Positions 22,766-34,552 of a stretch of DNA of 64,000 bases are shown one piece after another (the stretch's first letter is position 1; each line of letters opens with the position of its first letter). The notes below the pieces were generated by a model. It was not told the origin of the DNA. It worked only from the letters and a program-made list of their open reading frames with translations, and did not search any database. This DNA is from Saturnia japonica (Eukaryota; Arthropoda; Insecta; Lepidoptera; Saturniidae), in NCBI GenBank assembly GCA_033032175.1, contig CM065309.1, positions 2,232,001-2,296,000 on the forward strand, written 5' to 3'. The position numbers and the translations under genes are program-made.

Positions 22766-23059
22766 TAGAGAATCACTGTAGATTCTACTGTAATGGAGAT
22801 GGAAAATCAACCCCTCATCTTGAGTTACTTTTAATGCCCAGTTGTCCCATGACGTAATATACATACTAGTATTTTTCAAGATCTACTTTTGTCACGATAA
22901 GTAGAGAGTTAAACAAGCGCTGCACGCATTATGTACCGGAAGTATGGCCAGATGGAGTTAGCTATTATAATTTTTGAAATGAAAACTTCTTTTAGCGCGG
23001 TACGCATATTTTTAGATGAGATAAAATCTCTGGACTCGCGACACCGTTACGAGACGCAG

Positions 23060-23092
23060 CTATAGTGTGTGCATATATGCATGCACATATAG
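23060..23092. other. Imperfect palindrome
   Basis: Stem TGTGCA/TGCACA around an 8-base loop, extended by CTATA/TATAG with a 3-base bulge. Sits in a G+C-richer patch. No gene nearby; possible transcription-factor or foldback remnant. Confidence 0.35.
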
Positions 23093-23364
23093 CAGACCGC
23101 GAACGCGTCTAGATAAATTAAAAAAATATTTATTGCCATAAAATTTATAACAACTATTTTGCCTAGTGTTTAAACAACCGATAATACAACAATTGTTAAC
23201 TCCCGATTAATACATATTTTTTAAAATAAATGTAATGTTACGATATCACAGTAACATATACAGAGTATAGACGTTTAGTTTGGCGTTTCGCTGTTGGGAT
23301 CAAGTTTTCCCTTCTGTCGGCAATCCCGGAGTGAAACTTTTTTTAAATCGTTTTAGATTATAGC

Positions 23365-23600
23365 GTTGTGGCCACAATCTTATATGATCTTAAGTGACGA
23401 TTTGGCCCAAGATAGTAGCACTCTAAGCTTAGTGGAAGACTGGCTCTCAAGTGCAGTGGTAGCTAGCCAGACGTTCATTAGAAAAAGCCCTACCAGCATG
23501 CTATGGTTTCATAACGATGCTTTTTTTCTTCACCGAAAGCTCAAGTTTATTGCCGAGTTTCGAACTCACGTCGATCGAAGTGTACTCCGTACAAGCTAGC
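23365..23600 (-). repeat. tRNA-derived SINE (family M), nearly full length
   Basis: Minus-strand order: gttcg-type B box (tttcgaactcacg on the plus strand), cggtgaag, atgaaaccatagcatgctgg, gggctttttctaat, tggctagctacc and a terminal gacaagatcat-like tail. Related copies are at 28279-28530, 40643-40925 and 56105-56425, with fragments at 16.2, 44.8, 48.4, 49.9, 54.1-54.7 and 63.2 kb. The layout resembles SINEs known from Heliconius as Metulj (from memory). Confidence 0.65.
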
Positions 23601-23844
23601 ACAGAAAACGATAATTGCCTCAATTAATTTTGCTGTTTTTTTTAATGTGTAAAATTATTTCACTGCATAAAGATTATTTAATAATTAAAATAATGTTTAT
23701 CTATACATCATTAAGTTATGTAATCTGTTACGCAATTAAAAACTTAGTAAAATAAATTTACATTATTAGCATTGCGAATAATTTTTTTTTTATCACGCGG
23801 AATATTTGGAGTTATTTTTGTTTTGTTACACAAACATTAACAGC

Positions 23845-24245
23845 ATATACACTAAATGCAGTAGAAATGAGAGCGCTAAGAGGTATATTAGGAGTAAAAT
23901 GGAGTGACAGGATAAGAAATAGTATGATATGAGAACTTTGTGCTGTGAAAGAAGATACAGTCACACGGATTAAGAAAAGGATGCTTAGATGGTTTGGGCA
24001 TGTTGAGAGGATGAATGAAAGGAGAATGACTAAACAAATTTATAATGTGAGTGTGAAAGGAAGGCCTAGACGAACATTCATCGATCAAATCGGAGACGTT
24101 ATGAAGAAAGTCAGGTCAAGAGTACTCTAAACTCACGAGCATGCATGAAAAGATTAATGAATGTTGAAGAAACAAAAGATGTACGCCAGGATCGTGGCGG
24201 GCGGAAGAACGGGACTCTGCCTACCCCGTTGGGAAATAAGCGTGA
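23845..24245 (+). mobile_element. LINE ORF2 C-terminal relic (LRWFGHVERM type)
   Basis: The plus strand reads NAVEMRALRGILGVKWSDRI, a stop, then KEDTVTRIKKRMLRWFGHVE, RMNERRMTKQIY and KGRPRRTFIDQIGDVMKK. After frame changes come ACMKRLMNVEETKDVRQDR and a tail with accccgttgggaaataagcg. This is the familiar C-terminal end of an abundant lepidopteran non-LTR element. One in-frame stop and one or two frameshifts mark it as dead. It ends at a tatatatata run. Confidence 0.8.
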
Positions 24246-24784
24246 TATATATATAAAAAAAACATAAGTCAGTGTCTCACTCATTCATTCAGACAGTAAT
24301 ACCGATTCGTGCGTCACGTCGCATTTTGTTGTGAAATATGTATTTTTGTTTCGTGTTGTTGTTGTTTTTGTGTCGCTTCATAAACGGCCAATAACTGACA
24401 GTTCAAGAGTTATAAACAAGCTCAACTATCAATAAACTCTTCTCAGTAAAAAAAAATTACTTATGAATATTAATTGAATGTTTGAAATGAAAATACGTTC
24501 GTATCCAAGGAAAGTCGAACCGTTACGAAATTTCTTGTTCGTTAATTAATCTTTTTCTTATACCGGTTATGACAATATTTTTTTCCTTTACATTCATTTT
24601 TTAAGTCTAAGCTATTAACAATATATCATTAGAATCGTGGTTCCGTACTGAAAATGAGTTTCAAGTAGCAATAATAAAGCAATAACTTCAAATAATTCCT
24701 GACGTTATGACAATGTGAACATTGCAACCGAAAAATATTTAATTATTTAAATAAAATTAGATGTTTTATTTATATCAGTAATAT

Positions 24785-25040
24785 TAAGGATGTAGGTAGT
24801 CGTAAACATGACTGCTTTGATCGAGGTCCTGGCTTCGATTCCCAGGTCGAGAAAATTGATAATGTGTTTTTCTTTAAAATTCTCAGTAGCAAGCTCGGAG
24901 TTTGGCTTTGTGCCCGATTAATGGTAATAGACTCGCCCTCTATTACATGGAACCTAAAACACATATACGGCGAACTATGGGTGTACATTAGTAGATGCAG
25001 GCGTGAAAGTATGTTGTGTTATGTTCATGTTATGCGCTTT
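24785..25040 (+). repeat. tRNA-derived SINE (family T), copy 3
   Basis: The plus strand has an A-box-like ggtagtcgtaaacatg, a B-box ggcttcgattccc (24831-24843), then ctcagtagcaagctcggagt, cccgattaatggtaatagac and catggaacctaaaacacata. Sister copies at 6555-6835 and 21440-21652 are in the opposite orientation. Confidence 0.65.
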
Positions 25041-26499
25041 GAAGATCATAGTACTGACTCGCTTACTCTTTAGTAGTATTGTCTTAGTGCGACTTATGCT
25101 GCTAATTATTCTAAATCCTCATTACGCCCCCGAAAACTTGCACCACAGCTAACCCCCTTGTATTTTCTACAATGATTTGTTCTGAAGTGTTTTGCTCTGA
25201 AATTATAATTTTAATGCAGTGAAATATGTTTTTCACTTCTATTTCAACGGTGATAAATAAAAGCCTGTTATATTTTCATGCGACGATTATTTTCTCTAGA
25301 TGATGTTTTTTCGGGTAGATAACTTTATTAGGTGTTATACATATGTTTTTTTTAGTTTATCTCTAAAGCCTTACGGTAGGAATCCATTTTTCTTTTAACA
25401 GGCGTATAATTCCTGTAAATTGGTATTGTAGCGAAATTAAATCATACTTGTACCATATAATGTAACAGCACTTTGGATAATTTTGAAAATTATTGTTGAT
25501 AACGTAATATTTATGAAAAATAGTAGTAATACGTGAAAAGTTCCATTCCTAGACCAAGCACGATTTCCACATATTTAACTGCAGAGCATACGCTTTCTAA
25601 CACAACACGTTAATTTAATGTCCTCATAATGGTAGACTTCCAAATATAATATCATATTGCGTGTCTATTGTCACTTAAGGGATAAAATTTTGTTTATGAA
25701 TTTTGTATTAGAATAAGGACTTTTTCACAAAATTTGGAATATTATACACTAAATTACGCAACGACACTTTAATTTTTTGTTCTCTATTGGTTTTTTCAAA
25801 TCTATAATTGCCCTCAACTTGAGCTGGGATCTGAACGGTTCAGAGATAAGTTGCTATAGAGCTAAAAAAACATTAAATTTTTTGTCAACTAATCATTATG
25901 ATTGTATATTATCTGTAAAAGAAAAGCTATCTCGCCAATTCATTAAGTTTATAATTTTTGTGATTTTCATTTATTATTCGACGTTCTCACACACAATTGC
26001 ACACATTTAATAAAATTATTGTTAGGATATTGGGGTGGGAAATACCGAATATATCTATTAATGTGATTAAATAAAAAAACTACAAAACCAGTGCAATAAA
26101 AGGTGATAATTTGAATTTAGATTACGTAAAGCATTAATATTAACATTTTTTTAGTTAGTAACAAAAATATATTTATCAAATTTGGAGTTAGCTCTTTAAA
26201 AATCGATTGTCATATTATGTTATATAAATATACGTAAATTAGATGGGGAGAAAACTCGAGTGTTTACAAAAAGTGAAGACGTTATGTTGTCCGCTCAGCG
26301 AAATATATTCGCTCATCTTATACTGAACGCTTGTATATGCATATAATATACTCAACTTACATAGAAATACGTATATAATTTATTATGTAATATATTATTA
26401 TTTAACTTAGAGTAATGTTTAATTCCAAGACAGACGGATATTAAAGAGTAAACTTCAGTGTCGCGTTGAAACTGACACGCACCGTTTTTTTATTTAGAG

Positions 26500-26650
26500 A
26501 CATTTGTTTATTAACGGATTTAGATAATTCTTTTTTTGTTAGAAAGGGGATACCTCAAGTGTGATTCCATTTTAATTTCATCGGTGTTGTACATTCAACT
26601 TCGAATATACACCAAGGAACTTCACAAAAATCATTGAATATGGTTTTCTT
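26500..26650 (+). repeat. Dispersed repeat, right half of the 3.46 kb family
   Basis: ggggatacctcaag, attttaatttcatcggtgtt, caacttcgaat and ggttttctttt occur in the same order as at 3580-3690 and 47170-47270. It lies in the intron beyond the exon at 26732-26908. Confidence 0.5.
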
Positions 26651-26731
26651 TTGTGTTAAAAATTGTCTTGCTATTATTATTGGAAGTATAAATGATAGCA
26701 AAATTACTCTAGAATACAGGAAGACACTTAC

Positions 26732-26908
26732 CACAACGATTGTAACAGTAATAGCGGTCGACACAGCAGCGCATGCGCATCCTTGTTTTATCTGTCGCTT
26801 CTTCGATAACCTGAGGAACTCTTCGGTCCTGGCGTCGATGGTTCTGTACAGACCGAACTGCCTGACCCTGGATTCGGTGCTCACCGTTACAGAACTATCG
26901 CTCGACAT
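26732..26908 (-). CDS. Isolated first coding exon of an unrecognised membrane or secreted protein
   Basis: A 177-base exon on the minus strand from a real ATG to a strong donor (GTTGTG|GTAAGTG, cut between 26732 and 26731). It encodes exactly 59 residues in phase 0. The product starts with an acidic/serine-rich segment (MSSDSSVTVSTES). It continues with a basic/charged middle (RTIDARTEEFLRLSKKRQIK) and then CACAAVSTAITVTIVV, the start of a hydrophobic helix that would continue in the next exon, suggesting a type II or signal-anchor topology. G+C is clearly higher than the flanks, supporting coding status. No continuation exon was found at lower coordinates; the intron immediately holds a dispersed repeat. 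Family not recognised. Confidence 0.6.
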
Positions 26909-28278
26909 AATGCAACCTCATCACTAATACAAATGACTATAATATGATCATTTGTTTGGACAAACTACGGATGCGTCCGCGAATGAAAATGCAGGGGATT
27001 CTTGTGCGCGCAAGCGTTTCCTTAGAGATCGTTGTTATGTTTTTAGTGATGAGATTTACTTTTATTTTATTATCGACAATATTTTCGATAATAATATAAT
27101 TTTTTACACAACTTCACACAATCCCAATTCAATTCCAAACTAAGCATAAAAGCTGATTTATAAAACTGTAATAATACTCTCGGTCGAGTGTTCCTTATAT
27201 CATTTTTTTTTCACAGTTATTTTTCTAAGTATTTTTTGTATTTATAGAACGTAATATGTCACTTTTACATTTATTACGAATGCATATAAATTTTAAACAT
27301 CGTTTCGAAAATATTATTCAGAACGTCGAAAAATTACCTTTTGTGAAAGTTTGAGCTCTTAATTTTGAGAATAAGAGGTGCATCGTCGCACTTTTTCATT
27401 TCCCTGTAAATTGCACGGGATAATATTATTTTAAACTTTGGAAATTCATAGCTCCTCAACAGATCATTTGACAAAAGAAGACTAGTACATATAATAGGCA
27501 CGACTTGTAGGAAATCGAAAGCTCAACAAAATAGATATTTTTACTGTAAATTAACTTGTTCAAAAGTTATTCAAGACCAAAGTTCAATTTATAATAAATT
27601 TCCAGTAAAACTATGAAAATTATCACAAAATGTTATCGAACCTGTTTTGTATATTATTTTAAGGTCATCAAAGTGTGTATTCTAAAGTTTTTAAAATTTC
27701 TTAATGGTAGTTAGTTGTTTGCACTTTAAATTTTGAAAAAAATAAAATCTAATATCGTTATCGTCGTGTGTGTCGCATCACTAGTTATATTCGTAAATGC
27801 CGCTCTCGCGCATGTTAAAACACTATTGAGACGGTTACCGCTCCCGCCACGAGGCATGTGCGGGTAACTAATGAGTGAAAATCAACATTACGTATAATGT
27901 ATTCTTTCAACAAAATTTTATTCAGAATCTGACAGACACTATGCGTATAATCATGGATATTATGTTCATAATTGTGTTTTTGTATGTAAATTGTAAATTT
28001 AATGCGTAATGTCGTTTGTTGTACGGTCATTTAAAATTCACACGTGAAATTTTAGACATAAAACACTGATGTTAGAGGTTTACGTTGTATTATGCTTTAT
28101 TTTTTAAAAATTGTCATATATTACGAAGTTGTTTAATCAATATCAATCCTTTGAGATATCGCATTGAAATAAAAAAAAAGATCTATGGGCTGTTACACAA
28201 AACTTGGGTAAACCATTTTGTATTTACAATTTCCAAGCAAAAACTATTTATAAAAACTAAATTAACTAGTGAAATATT
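26909..28278. other. Gene-free stretch upstream of the 26.7 kb exon
   Basis: Should contain the promoter and 5'UTR of the exon at 26732-26908, but no TATA box or unambiguous initiator stands out. No repeat shared with the rest of the window and no coding signature was found. Confidence 0.4.
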
Positions 28279-28530
28279 GATGGCTCACTGATAGCGTGTA
28301 CGGACACGACGTCGCTCGACCCGAGTTCAAATCCCGGTAAAGGAATACATTGTATCGAAGCATAGTATGTGATTTTCTAATGCCCGCCTGGCTAGCTACT
28401 CCAATAAGTTGAATTGTCGTTAAGCACCTATGGGTGCATTTTGTTAGCTGCACAAAAGGGCAAGTTCCCCCACAAGGCTTAACAAGTTACCATCTGGCGC
28501 TACGTCTTCATTTAATATCATGTGAGATGG
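28279..28530 (+). repeat. tRNA-derived SINE (family M)
   Basis: A-box region tggctcactgatagcgtgta, B box gagttcaaatccc, then gatgcatag-type linker, atgcccgcctggctagctac, gcacctatgggtgcatt and a degraded tail ending catgtgagatggtagc. Clearly tRNA-derived at its head; not a tRNA gene. Confidence 0.65.
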
Positions 28531-29404
28531 TAGCTAAACTAATGAGTATAAATGAAAATCAGTTACTATAACATAATATAGATCACATACTGCTCGTTAG
28601 TTGAGAGAGAAAGAGAGAGAGTTAAAATTCCACATAACCTTAATAAATTCCAAATAACTGACAATTAAATCAGATTGATTAATCATCATAGTTTCAAACT
28701 ATCGACTTGTTTTTTCGAACATTGGATTTATTTCTGTACATAATGTAATATTTTACGAAGCTTTGCAATTAAATTTAATTGAATTTAATATATTGGAGTA
28801 TTTCTCTAAGACTATTGTTCAACAAGGGTGTAACGCGAATACCACATTTACGGTGGAATGTCCAGAACAGTGACTCTCTTCAGCTTGGTCACCATAATTA
28901 GATAGTAATTAATATATACCGGATGCATTAAATTTATTTTGCCAAGCTCTTAAAACCATTGAAGCGCGTGATATTATCTAAAAAGTAGCAATATTCTCTA
29001 TAGCATGGATGTTTTATTAAATCATATTAACACGTGTTTATACTAGGAAAGTTTTAAAAGAAAATATTTTAAATGGACTAAATTTTATTGTAAATTACAT
29101 TTTTTATAGTAGATCATTATGTATTTATTACTGTAAACAATCATAATTGTTTCTATCTCTGTTTTTCTTTACATTTCCAATTCATATTTTGTATAAATGT
29201 TGTTCTAAAGTAAATGTTTGCTATTCGATAAATATTTACACCATGTTATGTAGAAATATTTGGGGGACCAAAGTTAGCTCAGTGAAAAAAAATAAAAATG
29301 TGCCTCTCGGAACGCTCGACAGTAGTGATAACTTTAACTAATCTAAGTTGAACTATTATATATTGAAATGGTTTAACTTGAGAAAAGCTTAGGTTATTAC
29401 TTAA

Positions 29405-29705
29405 ACTTTATGTATATTAATATGCTAATGTGAGGAAAGGTTATTTATTAATAAAAATCTTTTATTGATTATAAAATATATTTTATCCTTAGTTATATAC
29501 AATTCTTGAATATGTACATTAGAATACTTGAGTAGAGAAGGGAAGCCAGATAGAGTGACGCCGTAACGCGTTACGTTACGCAGCGCTTTACCCTCCCGTA
29601 AGAAGTTATCACTTAATTTTTTTTGTAAAAAATGAAAAAATACATCCAAATCATTAGAGCCGTTTCCAAGAAACCAATCACATTATATACAAGAATTGTT
29701 TGATA
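29405..29705 (-). repeat. Dispersed repeat of the TA-microsatellite family
   Basis: Contains atcattagagccgtttccaa, gaaaccaatcacattatata and acaagaattg, matching 62685-62790 and (reverse complement) 9140-9235. Here the TA stretch is almost absent, so repeat length varies between copies of the same element. Orientation is assigned loosely. Confidence 0.45.
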
Positions 29706-30212
29706 TTAGATATGTGTATGTTAAATATGTAGAAATGTGAACTAAAACGTTTAAATTTTTCATCACACAATTACGAGTAACCTGTACCTAATAAACTGAA
29801 ATACATCTCATATGACTAAAGTGCTGGTAAAAGGCAATAAAAAAGTAGATTTATAGTATCATAATTTATTTTTATAAAAAATATTTTCACAATCTTAATA
29901 TTTAAAATTAGTTAAGGCAGTGTTGATTCCACGTCTCATATTATTGAGTATTAACGTTATATATTTATTAATTAAAATAATACATACGAAAAATAATAAT
30001 TATTATTATTATACAAATATAACTAGATCATCGGTAACCACAAAACGATTGACCTAATAAAAATCATAAATTTATGTTGTTAACTAAAACAAACATAACA
30101 GAACATCTTTTATGTACAAAACTGTTGTAGTTTGGTATCACAATTTTTATGGCAACTTAATAATAAAATATTGTCGTAAGCAGATCTTATTAAAATTCAT
30201 TACATATGGATT

Positions 30213-30223
30213 TTTATTTTATT
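30213..30223 (-). promoter_or_regulatory. Polyadenylation signals of the proline-rich gene
   Basis: Two overlapping AATAAA hexamers on the minus strand, about 120 bases past the stop codon at 30339-30341. Position and orientation are as expected for the 3' end. Confidence 0.5.
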
Positions 30224-30338
30224 AAATTCGTCTATGACTATAATATTCTGTTTGATAATATTAAAGAAAATAAAAATTATCATAAAAAAATATGTATGAT
30301 GTGTTTGAAAATCGGTACGATCATAGCTTGAAGCTAAG

Positions 30339-33300
30339 TTAATAAACGAATGGTACTTTGGGTCGATCGTAGAAATATCCTTCGTCTTTCTTGAAAGGTT
30401 GTTGAGTCGTCGTTGGCGCTTTAGTCTGGTAAGTGACAGGTGGTACATATACATACGGTGGTCTATTTGTGGACACTTTATACACAGGAGGTAAGGAAGG
30501 AGTAATTGTATAAAGAGGTTGTCGAGTCGTTTGAGTTATATATACTGGGGGCTGGCTAGGACTAGGTCTGTAGGTGGGTTGTCTAGTTGTTTGAGGAATT
30601 ACATAAGTTGGTAGTTGAGGGCGTGGTGTACTCTGTGGTCTTATATAAACTGGTGGTTGATTTGGTGCGGGAGAGTATTCTGGTTGTGGTGTCGTTTTAG
30701 GAGGGAGATAAGTTGCCGGTTGGGTAGAAGGTCGTATGTAGACCGTGGGCTGCGATGGTTGGAATGTGTATATAGGTCGTGGTGTGGTAGGGACATAACT
30801 TGGTTGTTTTGTTGTTTGGGGAGGTACCGATGATTGTGTTGGTTGTGGCGTATAGTTTGGCCGTGGTGTCGTGAAAACAGGGAAGGAAATTGGCGGTTGT
30901 CTGGTTGTTTGAGAAGGAACATAACTTGGTTGAGATGGTTGTGGCGAGTATATTGGCCTTGAGGTCGTTACTGCTGGTACATAGATAGGCTGTCTGGTAG
31001 TTTGTGGAGGTACATAAACGGGTCTCGGTGTAGTTTGTGGTACGATGTAAACTGGAGGTTGTGTGAAAAATGGACGTTTAGTCGTCTGTGGCGAAGAAGT
31101 TCTTGGGGGTAGATATGCTGGTGGAGTAGTTTGAGGTCTTAAAGTTGACGGTGAGAATGGAAAATTTGGTGTCGTTGGAAAAGTAAATGGAACTTTTGGT
31201 TTAGGATAGCTGTAACCAGTAGTCCTATCAACAGGACTTATGGTTGTTGAAGGCTGTGGTGGTGGTCTCGGTGGCCTTGTTGGAGGTGGTATAGGCCTTG
31301 GAGTTGAAGGTGGGAAGTAAATTGGTGGTTGTGTTGGAGGAGGTGAAGGTCTCGGTGTTGATGGTGGGAAGTAAGTTGGTGGTCGTGTTGGAGGAGGTGA
31401 AGGTCTCGGTGTTGATGGTGGAATGTAAGTTGGTGGTCGTGTTGGAGGTGGTGAAGGTCTGGCGGTCGATGGTGGTAAGTAAGTTGGTGGTTGTGTTGGA
31501 GAAGGTGAAGGTCTCGGTGTTGATGGTGGGAAGAAAGTTGGTGGTCGTGTTGGTGGAGGTGAAGGTCTGGCGGTCGATGGTGGTAAGTAAATTGGTGGTT
31601 GTGTTGGAGGAGGTGAAGGTCTCGGTGTTGATGGTGGGAAGTAAGTTGGTGGTCGTGTTGGAAGTGGTGGAGGCCTTGTTGAAGGTGGTTGTGGCGGTCT
31701 TGTAGGGAAGGTGAATATGGGAGATGGTGTTGGGTAACTGTATCCTGTTGTTCTATCACTTATAGTGCTGAAGATAGGCGGCCGCGTTGGCGGCGATGGT
31801 GGTAATCTGAAAATTAAAGGTTGTTTTAGCAATTATGTGAATATAACCCTTTTTTCAATGAAACTCTCATAGCGCCTTTTAGAGTTAATCGCTACAAATT
31901 TACCAAGAAAAATTGCAACTGCCACGACAAACACCATTATTAATAACAATAAAGTATTGTTTTCATAATTAATTATATCTTTCATGTGAAATATAATATT
32001 TAACATGTGTTATAAAAAATCTATAGTTAGTACACTCATAAATCAAAAAGACATTATTTTACAAAAATCACGTTTCTAGCTTGGACAATTTGAACTTTAT
32101 ATGATAGATACCTTAGGATTTAGAACAATATTTGGTCGTTCCTAAATACGATACTATCTTTACTTTTATTTCAAGGTATTAGGAGCAGTCTAAGTTGTAA
32201 CGCTTTTACGTTAGTAAGGTAATAGAAAAGTATTGTATTCGAAAATTATTACATCTCATGGTTCTTTAATCTTTTATATAAGAAAAGGCAACAATCAGCT
32301 TACCTAGAAATTGGTCGAAATGTTGCCGGTGAAGATGGAAACGGAGGTGGTGGTGGTGGCCGCGTTGGTGGTAGTGGAGGAGGTGGCGGAATCCTTGGAG
32401 TGGATGGGGGGATAGGCACCCTTGGTGTCGTGAACACGTAGCCCGGTGTTGATGGTACTCTTGGTGGGAATGTTGGTTGGCTAGGTGGAAGCGGTCTCCT
32501 GTAATGTAATGAATTAAAATTTCGATTTCGCTAGACTTAATTCAAGTCATTCTTATTCGTGTATTTCTAATAATTTCTAGATCGTGACATTAAACATAGA
32601 CTTGTAGACATTTGAATATAATATTTAACCTACGCACATGTATTTGCTTAACGAAATTTTAAATAATGCTTTTTTTTATTAACAATTTCTGATATTTATT
32701 TTTTGTGCTTTTAGGAATAGGAAAATTATAACTTACCTCGTTGTTGAAGGGAATATGAAAGGTGGCTGCGTTGAGAACGGTTGTCTCGGTGTTGTTGGCG
32801 GCGCTATTGAAGGGAATGTTGGACGAGGTGGTAATGGAGAAGGAATGGTTGGTCGTGGAACCGGCGCCGGTGGTCTCGTTGGCAATTCAAATGGTATTCT
32901 AGGTTTTTCGTACACGTAACCAGTTGTTTGTGGTAGAGGCGGAGAAGTTGGTGGTCGTGGAGGACGTGTTGGTGTGGGAGGAGGTGGTGGAGGAAGACGT
33001 GTTGGTGGTGGAGGAGGAGGGGGAGGAAGACGTGTTGGTGGCGGAAGAGGAGGGGGAGGAGGACGTGATGGTGGTGGAGGAGGAGGTGGAAGACGTGTAG
33101 GTGGTGGAAGAGGAAGCCGTGTAGGCGGTGGAGGAGGAGGAGGAGGTGGAAGACGACTAGGTGGTGGCGGTGGCGGTGGGAAGGGTATCGATGGTTTTGG
33201 GTAGAAATAACCGTCTTCGTCAAGGTTAGCGCTTATGGGCTCGCCTATAGCATAGTTCAGGTTTGAGTCGGATAAGATAGCTCGTTCCAGCCTGTCTGCT

Positions 33301-33353
33301 CTACAGGTGTGGTACACCGATAGCAGCACCACTGCTAGGTGCAGTGAAAGCCT
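30339..33353 (-). CDS. Secreted proline-rich protein with GYxYxxPxxPF motifs (three exons)
   Basis: Three exons: 33353-32737, 32498-32304 and 31806-30339. Acceptors are TTTTCAG, TTACAG and TTTTCAG; donors are CGAG|GTAAGT and CTAG|GTAAGC. Both introns are phase 2, and the exons sum to 2,280 bases (759 codons plus stop) with no stops, so this part is intact. It opens inside a signal peptide (RLSLHLAVVLLSVYHTCRA, likely cut before DRLE); the ATG must be in an unseen upstream exon. Exon A is poly-proline punctuated by TRLP/SRPP; exon B is short and Pro/Thr-rich; exon C has seven 18-residue repeats and then Tyr-containing PxYxPxxTTRQP repeats. Six motifs recur: DGYFYPKPSIPF, TGYVYEKPRIPF, PGYVFTTPRVPI, TGYSYPTPSPIF, TGYSYPKPKVPF and C-terminal EGYFYDRPKVPFVY. 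Similar motifs occur in predicted insect Pro-rich secreted proteins (from memory). A cuticle or extracellular-matrix role is inference. Confidence 0.85.
31282..31659 (-). repeat. 54-bp coding minisatellite in the proline-rich gene
   Basis: Seven in-frame units, consensus TRPPTYFPPSTPRPSPPP (18 residues). Position 2 is R or Q and the fourth-fifth unit positions vary between TY, IY and TF. Units 1-4 alternate TRPP..STPRP with TQPP..STARP, suggesting a 108-bp higher-order unit. Length polymorphism is likely because all changes are multiples of three. Confidence 0.85.
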
Positions 33354-33435
33354 CTGAAAATAATGTTTATATTTGGTTAATTAATAAAGTGTAAGAAAAA
33401 TCCCAATAAAAATACTGTAAAAAATGTTGGTAAGC

Positions 33436-33545
33436 CCGATCGAGTTTCTTCTCGGTTCTTCTCTATAAATGGAATGTTTTCTGAATCAGTAGTAGTGTGT
33501 TGATATTCATCAGTACCTTTTTAGGACCTAAACAGAATAAAACAT
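33436..33545 (+). repeat. Dispersed repeat at the left edge of the tandem duplication
   Basis: cccgatcgagtttcttctcg, gaatcagtagtagtg and taggacctaaacagaataaa match 50238-50345 on the same strand and the minus-strand copies at 145-285 and 6180-6325. The duplication breakpoint (33444) lies inside this repeat, eight bases from its cccgat start. Confidence 0.55.
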
Positions 33546-34552
33546 TTTTGGATTTGATTTTAGAAGTATTTTGACTTTTTTTTGTGTGTGAAGTTTTACG
33601 CATTTCTCGTAATTGACAAATTTATAGTATTCGTTTTTATACCTCTTATCTGAAAATAAAACATGTTCGAACGGTTTTTAAATTATATAGCTTGATTTTT
33701 GATGGAAAACTTTTGCTCAGTGTTTTATATTACGAAACAACGCTGACATGTATTTTGCATTTCGTAAATATCTACAGATACTCTAAAGTTCATAGATCGA
33801 CTCGATGAATCCATAATAAGTATATTATGTTGAACAGATGAAAGATGATCTTTGCTTGTTTAATAAAATAAATATGTGCTGTGTATTTTGTCTGTAACAG
33901 ACAATGAAAGACGATATAAATTAATCAAGGGTAATTGAAGTAATTGGGTAATTGGTAATCGGAGTTTTTGTGGGGATGTTCTTTGATCCTATAATATGTA
34001 ATTAGCCGCGTACGTAACCTTTTCTAAAAATAACAAATAAACATTTGTGTTGCAATAAATGTCGAATATCAATATGATTTAATTTTAAAATTTAAACTTA
34101 ATAAAATGTTAACAACTTAAATATAATAATAAAATTTACATATTAATTGAATAATTTGAATTAATTAATTGTTGTTAAACATTCAACAGTAAAATGTTTA
34201 CTGTTTGTTAATTAAGATAACATATTATTATATTGAGGTAATAATTTCATGAAATTTAGCTTATTCTATACCTTTCAATTAAATATATTATGCGATAAGA
34301 TAATTTATAATAGAACAGAAAACCAACTTCAGTTATTTTACTTCCTATCGCTGGTGCATCTTCAAAGTCGAAGGTACAATGCTAAAGAAATTAAAATGAG
34401 ACGAATTGATAATCTCCCCCTTTTTGTAAAGTCTAAATTTTTCTAAGTTTATGTACTTTTCTATGTTTCTAATCGATAAGATAACATTATGTCGAAAGTT
34501 AAGAGGAAACGCGATCGATAATAACACAGTCGAAGAAAATGTTATAACGTTA

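Noticed and set aside
31282..31659. CRISPR-like regular array
   Set aside because: Units are contiguous 54-bp coding repeats without spacers, in a eukaryotic exon.
31298..31705. Plus-strand and second minus-strand open frames across the proline-rich exon (Val/Lys-rich and His/Gln-rich proteins)
   Set aside because: They are antisense or shifted readings of the 54-bp repeat; the splice-consistent frame with GYxY motifs explains the sequence.
32974..33204. Plus-strand glycine-rich frame
   Set aside because: Antisense of the poly-proline codons of exon A; no start context, splice sites or independent support.
33305..33332. GTG start for the proline-rich protein
   Set aside because: GTG starts are not expected in insects, and the frame continues upstream to a clean acceptor inside the leader.
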